Positions 1 to 11,100 are shown, counted from the first letter of the stretch. The stretch: DNA of 64,000 bases from Phenylobacterium sp. (GCF_030681155.1 NZ_JAUXXE010000024.1:1-64000); one strand, 5' to 3'. The notes: a model not told the origin generated them from the sequence alone. Program-made: numbers and translations.

Positions 1-2065
<2,065 letters not shown>

Positions 2066-2128
2066 GGCTTCCCCTCGATAGGCGGACTTGGGGCGTCGCC
2101 TCATGCAAGCACGACACCCTCATCCAGG

Positions 2129-2157
2129 GATGTAGTGTTGCTTTGCCGCCACACAAG
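2129..2157 (-). promoter_or_regulatory. candidate clpB promoter
   Basis: On the minus strand, TTGTGTG is followed after 13 bases by ACTACATC. This resembles the Caulobacter housekeeping sigma-73 pattern (TTGaCGS, 10-14 bases, GCTANAWC). The -35 hexamer is preceded by C, giving CTTG, which could also serve a heat-shock sigma factor. It lies about 65-90 bases upstream of the clpB ATG. This is pattern matching only; no start site is known. Confidence 0.35.
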
Positions 2158-2206
2158 ACAATCCGGCCAGGACCGGAGAGTTCCCCGCGAAAACCCTCGG
2201 CCCGAT

Positions 2207-4117
2207 CTAATGCGGCGGGTTGTGCTGCTCCACGAAGGCGACGACCGAGTTCAGCATTTGCAATCGGGTGTCGCCCCGCGAGAGCCAGTGGTCCTCACCC
2301 GCCATCACCACCAGCTCGACGGGCTTGCCGGCCTTCTTCAATGCGGTCTCCATCAACCGGCTCTGTTCCAGGGGAACAACGGTGTCGTCCTTGCCGTGGA
2401 TGAGCAGGATGGGGATGGCGACCTTGTCGACGTTCAGCGCCGGCGAGATCTGTTGCAGGACCGGATCGGACTGGCTCTGGGCGCCCATGAACCGCGACCA
2501 GTAGCGCTGGGCCTCCACACCCGAGCCCATCTTGGACCAGGCCACGAAGCGGCGCAGGTCTGAGAGGCCCGCGATCGAGGCGGCGCAGCGATAGACCCCG
2601 GGATCCAGGGTCGCGCCAGCCAGGGCGGCGTACCCCCCATAGCTCGCCCCGACGATGCAGACACGCTTGGGATCGATCGTCCCTTCGGCGGCCAAGTGAC
2701 GGACGCCATCGGAGAGGTCGGTCTGCATCTTGCGGCCCCACTGGCCAAAGCCGGCCTGCATGAAATTCCAGCCAAAGCCCGCCGAGCCGCGATAATTGAC
2801 TTGCAGCACCGCATAGCCCCGCGAGGCCATCGCCTGCGCCCACCAATCGAAGCCGGGCGTGTCGCGAGAGGCCGGGCCGCCGTGCGGATGGACGATCAAC
2901 GGCAGGTTCTTCGGCGCCCGACCGTTCGGCAGGGTCAGATAGCCGGTCAGGGGAAGGCCGTCGGCGGCCTTGAAGCTGACAGGGCGAACAGGAGAGATGT
3001 CCGCCGGCTTGAGGTTCTCATATTTGACGCCCAGCCAAACGCCTTTGTGGGTCGCGAAATCCACCAGGGCGTAGGCCGGCCCCTCGGTCGGGGAATCGAC
3101 CAGGGCGACCACCTTGGAGCGATCATCCGACCAGGCGACCAAGGTGACCCGATCTCCCGGATAGGCCTTCACGATCTTCGCCCAGGCCTTGGCCGACTCA
3201 GGATCGAAGAAGACATGACGGCTTTCATCGCCGACCAGCCCCCTAAAGCCGATCAGGGCGTGGGTCTTGGGATCGAAGATCGGCTGGCCGTTCTCCAGTC
3301 TGCTGAAGGGTTCGCCCCATACGCCATCGGCAGGCGCGATCTCGCGCATCACCGCCTGGTCCTCGTCGCTGTCGGCCACGAGAACCGATTGCCCATCGCG
3401 GCCCAGCCCGAGCAGCACCGGCCGCTCGTTGGCCGCCTCCACGACACGCACGGTGCGCCAGCCTGAAGGAGCCTTGATCTTCAGCGTCCAACGCGCCTTG
3501 TCAGCGTCGTATTCACTCTCGGCCAGCGGCTCGCCATCGGGGCCGACCAGCCAGTCGCGGGTGTTTTCATATCCCTCATGCACCAGCTTTGAGCGCGAGG
3601 TCTTCAGGTTCACCTGGAACAGCGCCGTGCGGCCGCGGTTGTTCACGAACCTGACGCCCTCCAGGAATACGGTCGGCTGACCATCGACCCGGCGAACCAC
3701 CGGCGGTCCCTGGATTGTGTTGAGCGCTCGCTCCGCGTCGCGGAGCAGCAGCTTCATTCTCTGCTCGGGCACATTGTAGTGGAAGGCCTGGAAATACTCC
3801 CGCGCCGGGCCGGTCAGCCCCATGATCAGGGCGGTGGTCGAGGTGGTGACGAGGAGGTTTTCGCCGTCCGCCCATTTCAGATCCCGCACCTTGGCCGGCC
3901 CGACGCCTAGGACGCTGAGCTTACCGTCCGCCTGGTTGCGCAAGACGATCTGGCGATCTTCGCCATTCGTGTAGATCATCGCGACCATCCCTCCATCCGG
4001 CGAGATCGCGACATCCTCGATGTTGGGCAGGCGCCCGTAGAGTTCGAGCGGCGCGGCGAACGCGGGCAAAGCCGTGAACGCGAGACAAACGGCGGCGACA
4101 AGCAATCGAACTGACAT
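2207..4117 (-). CDS. secreted S9 family (prolyl oligopeptidase-type) peptidase
   Basis: A serine peptidase of 636 residues, probably periplasmic, cleaving short peptides (dipeptidyl/acylaminoacyl peptidase family). Residues 1-21 form a signal peptide ending in AFA-A. Residues about 30-370 have the repetitive aromatic/Gly pattern of an N-terminal beta-propeller. The C-terminal alpha/beta-hydrolase domain carries HGGPASRD (oxyanion region), nucleophile Ser492 in GASYGGY, acidic residue Asp577 or Asp578 in HGKDDTVVP, and His610 in GEDHW. The start is the ATG directly before the signal peptide. It stands alone between clpB and the sulfatase gene, so its physiological substrate is unknown. Confidence 0.92.
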   Translation of the reverse strand: MSVRLLVAAVCLAFTALPAFAAPLELYGRLPNIEDVAISPDGGMVAMIYTNGEDRQIVLRNQADGKLSVLGVGPAKVRDLKWADGENLLVTTSTTALIMGLTGPAREYFQAFHYNVPEQRMKLLLRDAERALNTIQGPPVVRRVDGQPTVFLEGVRFVNNRGRTALFQVNLKTSRSKLVHEGYENTRDWLVGPDGEPLAESEYDADKARWTLKIKAPSGWRTVRVVEAANERPVLLGLGRDGQSVLVADSDEDQAVMREIAPADGVWGEPFSRLENGQPIFDPKTHALIGFRGLVGDESRHVFFDPESAKAWAKIVKAYPGDRVTLVAWSDDRSKVVALVDSPTEGPAYALVDFATHKGVWLGVKYENLKPADISPVRPVSFKAADGLPLTGYLTLPNGRAPKNLPLIVHPHGGPASRDTPGFDWWAQAMASRGYAVLQVNYRGSAGFGWNFMQAGFGQWGRKMQTDLSDGVRHLAAEGTIDPKRVCIVGASYGGYAALAGATLDPGVYRCAASIAGLSDLRRFVAWSKMGSGVEAQRYWSRFMGAQSQSDPVLQQISPALNVDKVAIPILLIHGKDDTVVPLEQSRLMETALKKAGKPVELVVMAGEDHWLSRGDTRLQMLNSVVAFVEQHNPPH

Positions 4118-4193
4118 GGACCCAGCGCTCCCCCCGGAGATCGGGGACAGTGGCGAGATACGAGAGTTCGATCAACCCCTAGTTGGAACGACG

Positions 4194-6434
4194 TTACTGC
4201 CGCGCCATCTCGGCTTCGCCCACGGCGTCGCCGTCAAGGTCCTGGTCGGCGTCCATCTTGACGGTCACGGTTCGCAGCGCGCCCGTGAAGCTGAACGGAT
4301 GGGCGTAGTCGCCGACCGCGCTGCCCCGGTCGCGGCCGATATCGAGCCCGGACCAGGAAATCAGGGTCATGAAGCCGAGATGGGTCGACAGCTTGCCCGC
4401 CGGCTCACCGTCGATGGTCAGGGTGAAGTGGCGACCATCGTCCTGGATCACGCGCACGCCGAGCTTGCGGCGCCCCGGCGCGATCTGCTGCTCCGAGCTG
4501 ACCGTAGTGCGCAGGCCGCCCACGTTCAGGGTGTGGTGCAACCGGCCGTCGCGGACGAACAGGCTGTAGCCGCTGGTGGCGTCGCCATGGGCGATCAGCA
4601 CCCCCTCGTCGCCCTCGCCCAGATTGACGTCGGCCTCGATGAAGTAGGAGCGCGAGCGCACATCTGGCGCGCAGTCGCCCGGCAGGTGGCCCATGCCCTT
4701 GTGGAACACGAAGGTCTTGCGATGCCCCTGGTGACGCAGGGCGTTCTCGGCGAAGCGCGGGCCAAAGCGGTCATCCAGCGGCAGGACGTTGCAACGCTCG
4801 GCCTGGGTCCACCACTCATCGACCAGGGCCTTCAGGCGCTCGGGCTCCTGCTCGGCCAGGTCCTGGGTTTCCGAGAAGTCGGCGTCGAGATGGTAAAGCT
4901 CCCAACGATCTGCGTCGAACGGCGCGCCGGGCGGGTGGAAAGCGACGGCCTTCCAGCCATCCTTCCAAAGGCCGCGGTGCCCAAACATCTCGAAGTACTG
5001 CGGACTGGCCTTCGACGGCGCGGCCGGGTCGGTGATCGAGGCGGCGAAACTGACGCCTTCGATCGGCATCTGCGGCACGCCGGCTATCACCTGCGGCGAG
5101 GTCAGGCCCAGCATGTCGAGCAAGGTCGGGGTGAAATCGCTGGCGTGGGCGAACTGGTCACGCGTCTCGCCCCGGGCGGCGATGCCGTTCTTCCAGGAGA
5201 TCACCAACGGATCGCGGATCCCGCCGCCGTGGGTGTTCTGCTTGTAGCGGCGCAGCGGCGTGTTCGACGCCATGGCCCAGCCGTGCGGGAAATTCGAGTG
5301 GCTGTCGGGCCCGCCGATGTTCTCGATGTTGGCGAGCTTCTCCGGCATCGGCTCGAACTTCATGTTGTAGGGGCCCATGGCGTTGACGAAGCCGAGAGGG
5401 CCGCCCTCCTGGCTGGCGCCATTGTCCGACAGCACCAAGATCAGGGTGTCGTCCTTGACACCCGCCTCTTCGAGGAAGCTCACCAGCCGGGCCAGCTGAC
5501 GGTCGGCGTGGTCAAGCATGCCGGCGAAGGCGCTCTGCAGCCGGGTGAACACCCGCTGCTCGTCCGGGCTGTGGTCCGCCCAGGGCTTCACCCCGTCGTT
5601 GCGAGGCGGCATCTGGGTTTCCGGCGGCACGATGCCCAGCGCCTTTTGGCGCTCCAGCCGGCGCTCGCGCTCGACATCCCAGCCCTCGGCGAAGACGGCG
5701 TCGTAGCTCTCGATGATCTCTTTCGGCGCCTGGTGCGGCGCGTGACAGGCGCCCAGGGCCAGCCACAACAGCCAGGGCTGGTCCGGTGCATCGGCGATGT
5801 GGTCGGCGACGAAACGGATGCTCTCGTCCACCAGATCGGCGGTCAGGTGATAGCCGTCCGGGAAGTGGCCGGGCGCATCGATGGGCGTGTTGTCGCGAAC
5901 CAGCTCCGGCGAATAGTGGTCCGTCTCGGCGTCCATGAAGCCGTAATAGCGATTAAAGCCGCGCCCCAGCGGCCACCCGTCGAACGGCCCCCTGGCGCCG
6001 ACCTGGCTGAGCGGCGTCGCGTGCCACTTGCCGACCATGTAGGTCCCGTAGCCCTGGGCGCGCAGCATCTCGGGCAGGGTTCCAGCCTCATGGGCGATCT
6101 TGCCGCGATAGCCGGGGAAGCCGGAGTCGAAGTTGGCCAGGCAGCCCATGCCGACCGAGTGGTGGTTGCGCCCGGTCAGCAGCGCCGCGCGCGTGGTCGA
6201 GCACATCGCGGTGGTGTGAAAGCCGGTGTAGCGCAGCCCCTCGCCCGCCAAGGCGTCGATGGTCGGCGTCTTGATCGGCGAGCCGTAGCAGCCGAAATCC
6301 GAGAACCCGACATCGTCGAACAACACCACCAGCACGTTGGGCGAGCCCTTGGGCGCCTTCACCCGCTCAGGCCAGTACGGAACCGAGTCCGCCAGAGTCC
6401 GGCCGATCTTCGCGGTAGCGCTCGAGATAGTCAT
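4194..6434 (-). CDS. arylsulfatase family protein
   Basis: A sulfatase or alkaline-phosphatase-superfamily hydrolase of 746 residues predicted to cleave sulfate esters. Metal-binding Asp40-Asp41 occur in VLFDDVGFSDFG, and a later LVLSDNGASQEGG block carries the second metal site. The formylglycine motif is Cys78-Ser-Thr-Thr-Arg82 followed by AALLTGR. The usual third position is Pro or Ala, and here it is Thr. No signal peptide is visible, so it is probably cytosolic unless exported otherwise. It diverges from a FadL-type porin gene 154 bases away, which could supply hydrophobic sulfated substrates; that link is inference. The long C-terminal part (about 560-746) has the beta-sandwich-like sequence seen in this large sulfatase subgroup. 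Confidence 0.9.
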   Translation of the reverse strand: MTISSATAKIGRTLADSVPYWPERVKAPKGSPNVLVVLFDDVGFSDFGCYGSPIKTPTIDALAGEGLRYTGFHTTAMCSTTRAALLTGRNHHSVGMGCLANFDSGFPGYRGKIAHEAGTLPEMLRAQGYGTYMVGKWHATPLSQVGARGPFDGWPLGRGFNRYYGFMDAETDHYSPELVRDNTPIDAPGHFPDGYHLTADLVDESIRFVADHIADAPDQPWLLWLALGACHAPHQAPKEIIESYDAVFAEGWDVERERRLERQKALGIVPPETQMPPRNDGVKPWADHSPDEQRVFTRLQSAFAGMLDHADRQLARLVSFLEEAGVKDDTLILVLSDNGASQEGGPLGFVNAMGPYNMKFEPMPEKLANIENIGGPDSHSNFPHGWAMASNTPLRRYKQNTHGGGIRDPLVISWKNGIAARGETRDQFAHASDFTPTLLDMLGLTSPQVIAGVPQMPIEGVSFAASITDPAAPSKASPQYFEMFGHRGLWKDGWKAVAFHPPGAPFDADRWELYHLDADFSETQDLAEQEPERLKALVDEWWTQAERCNVLPLDDRFGPRFAENALRHQGHRKTFVFHKGMGHLPGDCAPDVRSRSYFIEADVNLGEGDEGVLIAHGDATSGYSLFVRDGRLHHTLNVGGLRTTVSSEQQIAPGRRKLGVRVIQDDGRHFTLTIDGEPAGKLSTHLGFMTLISWSGLDIGRDRGSAVGDYAHPFSFTGALRTVTVKMDADQDLDGDAVGEAEMARQ

Positions 6435-6588
6435 GGCATGCTCCCTGCCAATTTATTTCTTTGTGGCCCAGCGGCAACGGGTTGGCAAGGTTCAGACCAG
6501 GGTTCTGCAACGAAATCGACGCGCTCGGTGTTCTGCGCCTAGCCATCCGGTGGCCGAAGCAGCTCATCTTCCCGGAAAGACCCGCGTC

Positions 6589-7878
6589 ATGACCCGATTG
6601 AAAACCCTCGCGGCCACCACCGCGCTCGCTGGCCTGATGGCCTCCCAGGCCCAGGCCGCCGGCTACTATCTTCAGGAACAATCGGTGCGCGGCGCGGGCC
6701 GCGCGTATTCCGGCGAGGTCGCCGACCAGGGCGTAGCCTCGCTGTGGTGGAACCCCGCGGCCATCGCGCGCTCGCCGCGGGAAGTCTATGGCGGCGCCCA
6801 CGCCGTCTTCGTGGACGCCAGGGTCGAGAACCACGGCTCGACCATCACCTATCCCGGCGGCCTGACCGTTCCGGTCCAGGGAGAGCCGCGCGCCTTCAAC
6901 CCGATCCAGGACGGGGTGGCCCCGAACTTCGCCATCGCCACGCCGATCGGGGAGCGCTTCGCCCTGGGTCTGTCGGTAGCTGCGCCGTTCAACTTCACCA
7001 CCGAATACCGCCGCAACGCCTGGGCGCGGTACGACGCCCTGACCTCGCGCCTGACCACCGCCGACATCCAGGTGACCGGTGCGATGCAGGTCACCGACTG
7101 GCTGGACGTCGGGGTCGGCGTCAGTTCCCAATACACCGAGGCCAAGCTGCAGACCGCCTATCCGAACCTGTCGCCGCTGCTGCCCGACGGGATCTCGCAG
7201 CTGAGCGGCGACGGCTGGGACTTCGGTTGGTCGGCGGGCGCCCAGGCCCATCTGGGCGCGGTGACGCTGGGCGCCAGCTATCGTTCAAAGATGGAGCACG
7301 ACCTCGATGGGCGCGTGTTCGTCGGCGGGCTGCTCGGGCCACTGGCCCCGGCCAATCGCGACCTGAAGGGCTCTGCCGCCTTCACCACCCCTTGGATCGC
7401 CACCCTGGGCGCGCGCTGGCAGGCGACCGACAAGCTGGCCCTGAACGCCCAGGTCCAACGGATCGGCTGGGGCGAGTTCAAGTCCATCGACGTGAACTTC
7501 GAGGGCGGCGGCGGCGAGACACTGTTCCAGGGCTACGAAGACACCACGTCGGGCGGCGTCGGCCTCGACTATGCGGTCAATGACCGCCTCACCCTGCGGA
7601 CCGGCGTCCAGTACGATCCGACCCCGACGCCGGACGAGGCTCGCACGGCGCGGGTTCCGGACGGCGACCGCTGGCTCTACAGCGCCGGCGCAACGGCGCA
7701 GCTGACCGACAGCCTGAAGCTTGACGCAGCGCTCACATACATCAGCTTCGCCGACAGCGACGTCCTGCACGACACCACCTTCTATGAAGGCACGCCGGCC
7801 GCCACCACGACCCGCCTGCGCGGCGAGGTGCAGGGCCAGGGCTATGTGATGTCCCTGGGTCTGCGGAAGACGTTCTAG
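6589..7878 (+). CDS. FadL/TodX-type outer-membrane transport protein
   Basis: A 429-residue beta-barrel of the family that admits long-chain fatty acids and other hydrophobic molecules. The start at 6589 was chosen because GGAAAGA lies just upstream and the next residues form a signal peptide ending in QAQA-AGYY; the open frame reaches further upstream but has no signal there. After cleavage come the family's N-terminal hatch residues (YLQEQSVRGAGRAYSG) and SLWWNPA. The C-terminus ends in an aromatic Phe (LGLRKTF), as needed for barrel assembly. It is divergent from the arylsulfatase gene. Substrate specificity cannot be read from the sequence. Confidence 0.92.
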   Translation: MTRLKTLAATTALAGLMASQAQAAGYYLQEQSVRGAGRAYSGEVADQGVASLWWNPAAIARSPREVYGGAHAVFVDARVENHGSTITYPGGLTVPVQGEPRAFNPIQDGVAPNFAIATPIGERFALGLSVAAPFNFTTEYRRNAWARYDALTSRLTTADIQVTGAMQVTDWLDVGVGVSSQYTEAKLQTAYPNLSPLLPDGISQLSGDGWDFGWSAGAQAHLGAVTLGASYRSKMEHDLDGRVFVGGLLGPLAPANRDLKGSAAFTTPWIATLGARWQATDKLALNAQVQRIGWGEFKSIDVNFEGGGGETLFQGYEDTTSGGVGLDYAVNDRLTLRTGVQYDPTPTPDEARTARVPDGDRWLYSAGATAQLTDSLKLDAALTYISFADSDVLHDTTFYEGTPAATTTRLRGEVQGQGYVMSLGLRKTF

Positions 7879-7879
7879 G

Positions 7880-7944
7880 CCACACCACCAATCCTCATCC
7901 CCCGGATCTCGCTTCGCGAGCCCGGAGGATGAGGAGGTGTGTGG
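7880..7944. terminator. long imperfect inverted repeat, bidirectional terminator
   Basis: Lies between the convergent porin and M20 peptidase genes. Outer arms CCACACcACC and GGTGTGTGG enclose CCTCATCC/GGATGAGG and CTCGC/GCGAG with a TTC loop. There is no clear T-run, so termination is inferred from placement. It resembles the GC-rich intergenic palindromes typical of Caulobacter. Confidence 0.6.
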
Positions 7945-7948
7945 GTCC

Positions 7949-9358
7949 CTACTTCTGGTTCGCGTAGATCTTGACCACCTCGTAGAGGAAATCACGGCCT
8001 TCATAGAGCGAGCGGACCCGCATCTTTTCGTTCAGACCATGGGCGCCATTGCCGGTCGCCTCGCTGAAGAAGCCGGTCAGGCCATAGGTTGGGATGCCGA
8101 CCGCGTTGAGGAAGCGGCCGTCGGTGGCGCCGGTCGCCATCACCGGCACCAGCGGCACGCCCGGCCAGAGCTTGGCGGCGACCTTCTCGACCGGATCGGT
8201 GATCGACTTGCCAAGCGTCGGCGGCGGCGACACCGGGCTCGGCTCACCAACCGTCGTCACCTTGATCGCGTCGTCAGCCAAGACCTTCACGAGGGCCAGG
8301 CGGGTTTCCTCGACGCCTTCGCCGGGCAGGATGCGGCAGTTCACATTGGCCCGCGCGCGCTGCGGCAGAGCGTTGGGCGCATGGCCGGCATTGACCATGG
8401 TCGCCACGCAAGTGGTCCGCATCATCGAATTGCGGCCCGGCTCCTTGGCGACGATGGCCACCGCCGCGGCGTCGGCGGGGTTCTTGGCGACGGCGGCCAG
8501 GGCCTTGCCGGTCTCACCGCCGTCGATCACCGCCATGCGCTCGAAGTTGGCGCGGACAGCATCGTTCAGCTTCACCGGGAAGTCGTAATCGCCCAGGCGC
8601 GAGAGGCCGGCCGACAGGTGATAGACGGCGTTGTCACGCACGGGGGCCGACGAGTGCCCGCCCTTGTTGGTCACCTCGAGGGTGTAGTCCTGGTAGACTT
8701 TTTCGCCCGCCTGGATGCCAAGGGAGACGCGGTTTCCGTTGGCGTCGAGCCGCCCGCCCGAGCCTTCGTTCAGCACGAAGGCGGCGTCCATCAGGTCGCG
8801 ATGGTTCTGGATCAGATACTGCACGCCATTGAAGGTGTCGGGTGTTTCCTCGCCGCAGGTCAGCGCCATCTTGATGGTGCGGCGGGGCTTGAAGCCCTCC
8901 TGCTTCATGCGGATGAGGCTATCGGTCCAGACCGCCGCCTGGGCTTTGTCGTCGCTTGAGCCGCGGGCGTAAAAGTAGCCGTCTTCCTCGATCAGCTTGA
9001 AGGGATCGCGCTCCCAGTCGGCGCGATTGGCCTCGACCACGTCGATGTGGGCCAGCAGCAGGATCGGCTTGGCCTTGGGATCGGAGCCCTTGAGGGTGGC
9101 GACGAGATTGCCGTCCTTGGGACGGTCTGGAGCGACGATGATCTTCAAGTCCGCGTCGGCGAATCCAGCGGCTTTCAGGCGCGAGGCCATGGCCTCCGAC
9201 GCCGCGGTGCAGCTTCCCACCGACAGGGTCGTATTGATCTCGATCAGCTCCTTGTAGAGCTCGCGGAAGGCTAGCTGGTCGGGGCGCGGGGACTGCGCGG
9301 CGGCCGGCGAGGCCAAGGCGGCGAACGCCAGGGCGGCGGCGGAAATTGAACGGATCAT
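7949..9358 (-). CDS. M20 family metallopeptidase, exported
   Basis: A zinc-dependent amidohydrolase/carboxypeptidase of 469 residues in the M20 (ArgE/DapE/CPG2) family. The open frame extends upstream, but the ATG at 9358 is preceded by GGAG and begins a clear signal peptide ending in AAAQ. Metal ligands are His104 and Asp106 in LLAHIDVV, an Asp in GSSDDKA, the Glu-Glu pair in TCGEET, and a late His in NGAHGLNE. The dimerisation domain lies between (NKGGHSSAP). It is monocistronic, flanked by palindromes on both sides. The substrate is not predictable beyond peptides or N-acyl amino acids in the periplasm. Confidence 0.92.
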   Translation of the reverse strand: MIRSISAAALAFAALASPAAAQSPRPDQLAFRELYKELIEINTTLSVGSCTAASEAMASRLKAAGFADADLKIIVAPDRPKDGNLVATLKGSDPKAKPILLLAHIDVVEANRADWERDPFKLIEEDGYFYARGSSDDKAQAAVWTDSLIRMKQEGFKPRRTIKMALTCGEETPDTFNGVQYLIQNHRDLMDAAFVLNEGSGGRLDANGNRVSLGIQAGEKVYQDYTLEVTNKGGHSSAPVRDNAVYHLSAGLSRLGDYDFPVKLNDAVRANFERMAVIDGGETGKALAAVAKNPADAAAVAIVAKEPGRNSMMRTTCVATMVNAGHAPNALPQRARANVNCRILPGEGVEETRLALVKVLADDAIKVTTVGEPSPVSPPPTLGKSITDPVEKVAAKLWPGVPLVPVMATGATDGRFLNAVGIPTYGLTGFFSEATGNGAHGLNEKMRVRSLYEGRDFLYEVVKIYANQK

Positions 9359-9430
9359 TATCAGCTCCACAACAATGGGAGCGACCCTATGGGGCGTACG
9401 GATGGCCGGCAACGGGAATGGTGAGGCTTG

Positions 9431-9547
9431 CCCCCTCCGTCGCGCTGCGCGCGCCACCTCCCCCAAATCGCGCTTCGCGCTGGGGGAGGATCTGAGGAAT
9501 AGATGCTCCCCCTGTGGGGGAGCTGTCAGCAAAGCTGACTGAGGGGG
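9431..9547. repeat. GC-rich palindromic intergenic repeat element
   Basis: Bounded by CCCCCTC at the left and GAGGGGG at the right. Inside are two strong hairpins: CTCCCCC...GGGGGAG with a GCGCTTCGCGC core, and GCTCCCCCTGTGGGGGAGC. It sits immediately before the stop codon of the DUF1178 gene, in the gap upstream of the M20 peptidase. Such CCCCCTCxxTC elements are scattered in Caulobacter intergenic regions; copy number cannot be judged from one window. Confidence 0.7.
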
Positions 9548-9548
9548 A

Positions 9549-9974
9549 CTAGTTCACTTCCGACTTCTTCGGCGGCGCGGGCGGCATGGCGGCGATCGGC
9601 ACGCCGTCCTCAGTCAGGGATTTGATCTCGGCGGGCGTCGCCTCGCCATAAATGCCGCGATCCTCCGAGCGGCCCTCGTGGATCGCACGCGCTTCGTCGG
9701 CAAAGGTGTCGCCCACATAGTCGAAGTTGTCCTCGACGTGTTTTCGTACCCGGCCCATGGCTTCCATCACCATCGAGCGCACCTGCGGGGCCAAGTCTGT
9801 GGTCTTCTTAGTCCCCGCGACGGAGGGCGCCATGATCTGCTTGGTCACGGCCTTGGAATCGCAGATCGGGCAGCCGACGAGGCCGCGCTCCGATTGATCG
9901 TCGAAGTCACCCGACGAACCGAACCAGCCCTCGAACTCATGGGCCTCGTCACAAACAAGCGCATAGCGGATCAT
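9549..9974 (-). CDS. DUF1178 family protein
   Basis: A 141-residue protein of a conserved alphaproteobacterial/betaproteobacterial family of unknown function. The N-terminus is typical (MIRYALVCDEAHEFEGWF) and is followed by a CPIC motif near residues 35-38 that, with Cys8, could bind zinc. The C-terminus carries ARAIHEG and the PAEI...EDGVPIAAMP block diagnostic of the family. Its ATG overlaps the stop of the nitrilase-family gene by 4 bases, so the two are translationally coupled, and the run comF-grxC-nitrilase-DUF1178 reads as one operon. Confidence 0.9.
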   Translation of the reverse strand: MIRYALVCDEAHEFEGWFGSSGDFDDQSERGLVGCPICDSKAVTKQIMAPSVAGTKKTTDLAPQVRSMVMEAMGRVRKHVEDNFDYVGDTFADEARAIHEGRSEDRGIYGEATPAEIKSLTEDGVPIAAMPPAPPKKSEVN

Positions 9975-10804
9975 AGGATAGATATAGGCGCCTCGAAGGC
10001 CCGCGCATTGGCCAGGGCCGGAATTGCAGTCCGCGCCTTGTCCACCGCCTCGATATCCAGATCCACGACCAGCACGCCCGGCTCATCGTGGTCGAGCTTG
10101 CCCAGCACCTCGCCCCAGGGACCGATCGCCAGGGTCCGGCCATAGGTTCCGCGGCCGTCCTCGTGGAAACCGCCTTGGGCGGGGGCCAGCACGAAGCTGC
10201 CGGTTTCGATGGCGCGGGCGCGCAGCAGGATCTCCCAATGCGCCTCACCGGTGGGACGGGTGAAGGCGGCGGGCGTTACGATCACCTGGGCGCCGGCGAG
10301 CGCCAAGGCGCGATAAAGGGCAGGAAAGCGAACGTCGTAGCAGATGGTCAGGCCAAGCCGCATCTGGCCGGCCTGCACGGCGATGGCCCGGCCGCCGGGC
10401 TCGTAGGTCGCGCTCTCACGGGCGCTCTCGCCGGTGGGCAGATCGACATCGAACATATGGAGTTTGTCGTATGTCGCCACGATGTCGCCGAGCGGCGAGA
10501 TCAGGGCGGCACGGTTGGCGGCCTTGCCGTCCTCGCGCTTCACCAGGGCCGAGCCGACCAGGATCGTCACAGAGAGCTCGGCGGCCAGGGCTTGCAGGCC
10601 CTGGACGACCGGGTCGTCCTCCAGCAGCGTCAGTTGGGGCAGCAGCGACTGCTTGTCCCGCTGGAGGATGTTGGTTCCCTCGGGCGTGGCGATGAAGGTC
10701 GCGCCCTGGGCGGCGGCCTGCCGCACCAGCGGCGCCACATGGGCCAGCGCCGCGGCGTGGGCGGCCGGCGTCCGGGTCTGGATCAGTCCAACGCGCAGGA
10801 TCAT
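9971..10804 (-). CDS. carbon-nitrogen hydrolase, Nit1/Nit2-like (possible deaminated glutathione amidase)
   Basis: A nitrilase-superfamily amidase of 277 residues. The catalytic triad is visible: Glu42 (TPEGT), Lys114 (YDKLHMFDV) and Cys155 (TICYDVRFP). The KLHMFDVDLP and YEPG features match the Nit1/Nit2 branch, whose known members hydrolyse deaminated glutathione or omega-amidase substrates. The gene lies 38 bases downstream of a glutaredoxin gene, which fits a glutathione-repair role, but that assignment is inference from branch and context. It has no signal peptide, so it should act in the cytoplasm. Confidence 0.88.
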   Translation of the reverse strand: MILRVGLIQTRTPAAHAAALAHVAPLVRQAAAQGATFIATPEGTNILQRDKQSLLPQLTLLEDDPVVQGLQALAAELSVTILVGSALVKREDGKAANRAALISPLGDIVATYDKLHMFDVDLPTGESARESATYEPGGRAIAVQAGQMRLGLTICYDVRFPALYRALALAGAQVIVTPAAFTRPTGEAHWEILLRARAIETGSFVLAPAQGGFHEDGRGTYGRTLAIGPWGEVLGKLDHDEPGVLVVDLDIEAVDKARTAIPALANARAFEAPISIL

Positions 10805-10842
10805 GAGCTCACCCGTAGGTCACGCCGGACGGAAGCTCAAGG

Positions 10843-11100
10843 CTAGGCCGCGAGCAGGGCGTCCAGCTTGCCGTCGTACTCCAGCGCCATCATGTCATCG
10901 CAACCGCCGACATGCTGATCGCCGATGAAGATCTGCGGGAAGGTCGCCCGGCCGTTGGAACGCTGGATCATCTCCTGGCGCTTCTCGGGTTCGAAGGCGG
11001 CTTCGATCTCGGTGAATTCCACGCCCTTCTTCTCGAGCAGCGAAACCGCTCGGATGCAGTAGGGGCAGTAGGGCTTCGTGTAGATTGTGACTTGGGCCAT
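10843..11100 (-). CDS. grxC: glutaredoxin 3
   Basis: A dithiol glutaredoxin of 85 residues. It has the active site Cys12-Pro-Tyr-Cys15, cis-Pro in ATFPQIFIG, and the glutathione-binding GGCDD block. It reduces disulfides and glutathionylated proteins in the cytoplasm. It lies 32 bases downstream of the comF-like gene and 38 bases upstream of the nitrilase gene on the same strand, consistent with one transcript. Confidence 0.95.
   Translation of the reverse strand: MAQVTIYTKPYCPYCIRAVSLLEKKGVEFTEIEAAFEPEKRQEMIQRSNGRATFPQIFIGDQHVGGCDDMMALEYDGKLDALLAA

Noticed and set aside
2087..2109. CTTGCA and CCCC pair upstream of clpB as a heat-shock promoter
   Set aside because: The gap between CTTG and CCCC is only 12 bases, too short for a sigma-32 promoter; the 2129-2157 candidate fits better.
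4074..6542. 822-codon plus-strand open frame across the arylsulfatase
   Set aside because: Antisense shadow of a well-defined sulfatase; His/Gly/Arg-rich and without domains.
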